From contig JALWMA010000062.1 in the NCBI GenBank assembly GCA_027081015.1, forward strand, positions 1 to 49,550: DNA of 49,550 nt, in the 5' to 3' direction. Position numbers and translations under genes: made by a program. The stretch comes from Campylobacterales bacterium (GTDB taxonomy: Bacteria > Campylobacterota > Campylobacteria > Campylobacterales > Hydrogenimonadaceae). The notes below the pieces were generated by a model that was not told the DNA's origin, made no database searches, and saw nothing but the letters and a program-made list of their open reading frames with translations. Shown here piece after piece: positions 48,682-49,550 of this stretch (positions are counted from its first letter, which is position 1; every line of letters begins with the position of its first letter).

Positions 48682-49550
48682 ATGAAAATTTTAGTATCAG
48701 TCGCCCTTTGGATATACATTGTGCCCGCTCTATTCGCTCGGGAGCCTGTCATACGCGAGCAGGTCGTCATGGGCACCTTCGCACACCTGCGTCTGCCTGT
48801 CTCCCGTGCCGAAGATGCCGGGAAAATTTTCGGCGCTATGCGCTCTGCGGAGAGATCGCTCTCCTCTTTTCGCGACGACGGCGGGACGGCGCGCCTGAAC
48901 AGGCTGCGCCGCATCGAGGCGGACGAGACGCTTCTGCGTGCCGTTTCGTACTGCCGCATGCTTTTTAAGTTGAGCGGCGGCTATTTCGACTGCACCATAG
49001 GATCGCTTACACGCTCTTTGTACAGATTTGGCGAGAGGGGCGCCGCCGTCCCTTCCGAAAAGGAGCGAAGGCTTGCGAGGGTCGGTATGAGCGGCGTCAG
49101 GGTGCAGGGCGGCGTCGTGGAGCTGGAAGAGGGGATAGTGCTCGATCTCGGGGGGCTCGGAAAAGGTCTGGGCGTGGATATGGCGGCCGAAGAGGCGAAG
49201 AGGCTCGGCATAAAGAGCGCCGTAATAGGCCTGAGCGGAGATATCCGCTGTCTCGGCCCGTGTGAAGTGGCCGTAGAGAACCCTTTCGGCGGCGGCGTAG
49301 CGGGAACTGTAGTAAACGAAGGGGGCGAACTCGGCATCTCCACCAGCGGCATATACAGGCGTTACATAGGCACTGTCCGAAACAACCACCTGATCGATCC
49401 GTACAAAAAAGAGAGTGCCCGGCGTCTCGTTTCGGTAACTCTTGCCTCAGGGGCGTCGAACGCGCTGCTCGACGGTTTGGCCACTGCCGTTGCTCTCATG
49501 CCGGTCGGCTCGGCCATAGAGCTTTTGCGCGACAAAAGGATAGACGCGCT
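48682..49550 (+). CDS. apbE: FAD:protein FMN transferase ApbE (3' partial)
   Basis: The first 289 codons of an ApbE-family flavin transferase; the gene runs off the right edge. ApbE uses FAD to attach FMN covalently to Thr/Ser of periplasmic partner proteins such as Rnf/Nqr subunits, with Mg. A signal peptide (about 1-18) is visible, followed by Val-Val-Met-Gly-Thr-Phe-Ala, Ala-Glu-Arg-Ser-Leu-Ser-Ser-Phe, the family motif Leu-Asp-Leu-Gly-Gly-Leu-Gly-Lys-Gly, Ile-Ser-Thr-Ser-Gly-Ile-Tyr and the C-terminal Asp-Gly-Leu-Ala-Thr-Ala. So most of the protein is present; perhaps 20-40 residues are missing. Its target protein is not in this window. Confidence 0.9.
   Translation, partial: MKILVSVALWIYIVPALFAREPVIREQVVMGTFAHLRLPVSRAEDAGKIFGAMRSAERSLSSFRDDGGTARLNRLRRIEADETLLRAVSYCRMLFKLSGGYFDCTIGSLTRSLYRFGERGAAVPSEKERRLARVGMSGVRVQGGVVELEEGIVLDLGGLGKGLGVDMAAEEAKRLGIKSAVIGLSGDIRCLGPCEVAVENPFGGGVAGTVVNEGGELGISTSGIYRRYIGTVRNNHLIDPYKKESARRLVSVTLASGASNALLDGLATAVALMPVGSAIELLRDKRIDA

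Noticed and set aside
1-49550. tRNA, rRNA, tmRNA or CRISPR genes
   Set aside because: I looked for the conserved arms and motifs on both strands and saw none; a covariance search would be needed to exclude a divergent small RNA.

Overview
The window is about 49.5 kb of bacterial chromosome. Protein similarity recalled from memory points to a Campylobacterota (epsilonproteobacterial) chemolithotroph of fairly high GC for that phylum, perhaps Hydrogenimonas-like. The supporting signs are an AddAB pair of the Campylobacter type, a one-domain asparaginase-like protein, a stand-alone chorismate mutase, frequent TTG/GTG starts and many c-di-GMP proteins. This placement is inference; there is no rRNA or tRNA gene here to confirm it.

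Layout. 1-4.0 kb: the 3' end of an unknown gene, a dispersed repeat, a small exported protein, an EamA permease and a membrane GGDEF-EAL protein. 4.2-6.5 kb: a tight three-gene module of a duplicated DUF1538 membrane protein, a PII-like protein and a CBS-pair protein. 6.5-17.2 kb: a degenerate GGDEF-like protein, a HAD-IIA phosphatase, a short asparaginase-like protein, addB, a PilZ protein, an oleate hydratase and addA. 17.5-21.3 kb: two convergent response regulators with opposite c-di-GMP outputs (HD-GYP and GGDEF), separated by a palindromic heptad-repeat element. 21.6-26.1 kb: a decayed IS982-type transposase, recQ, two related small acidic proteins, a chorismate mutase and a PhnA-type protein. 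26.2-34.4 kb: a heavy-metal RND efflux operon with two small exported proteins, TolC-type, adaptor and pump genes, followed at once by a periplasmic c-heme sensor fused to GGDEF/EAL domains. 34.4-36.4 kb: a wrecked CopB-type ATPase and a frameshifted YidB-like gene. 36.4-44.4 kb: polX, then a second RND operon on the minus strand. 44.5-49.5 kb: a FIST-GGDEF-EAL sensor, a lipoprotein and the 5' part of an ApbE flavin transferase.

How they fit together. Three themes run through the window. The first is metal tolerance: two complete RND systems, each preceded by a small exported protein that looks related, and a dead copper ATPase between them. The second is c-di-GMP signalling: seven proteins with GGDEF, EAL, HD-GYP, PilZ or GGDEF-like domains and varied sensors (dCache-like, receiver/PAS/GAF, c-type heme, FIST). 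The third is DNA repair: AddAB, RecQ and PolX. A family of about 125-bp intergenic elements with terminal inverted repeats and four internal hairpins occurs seven times (two copies in tandem) and is not explained by any gene. The best candidates for undescribed biology are that repeat family, the DUF1538/PII-like/CBS module, the small leader proteins of the RND operons, and the heme-linked c-di-GMP sensor next to metal efflux.
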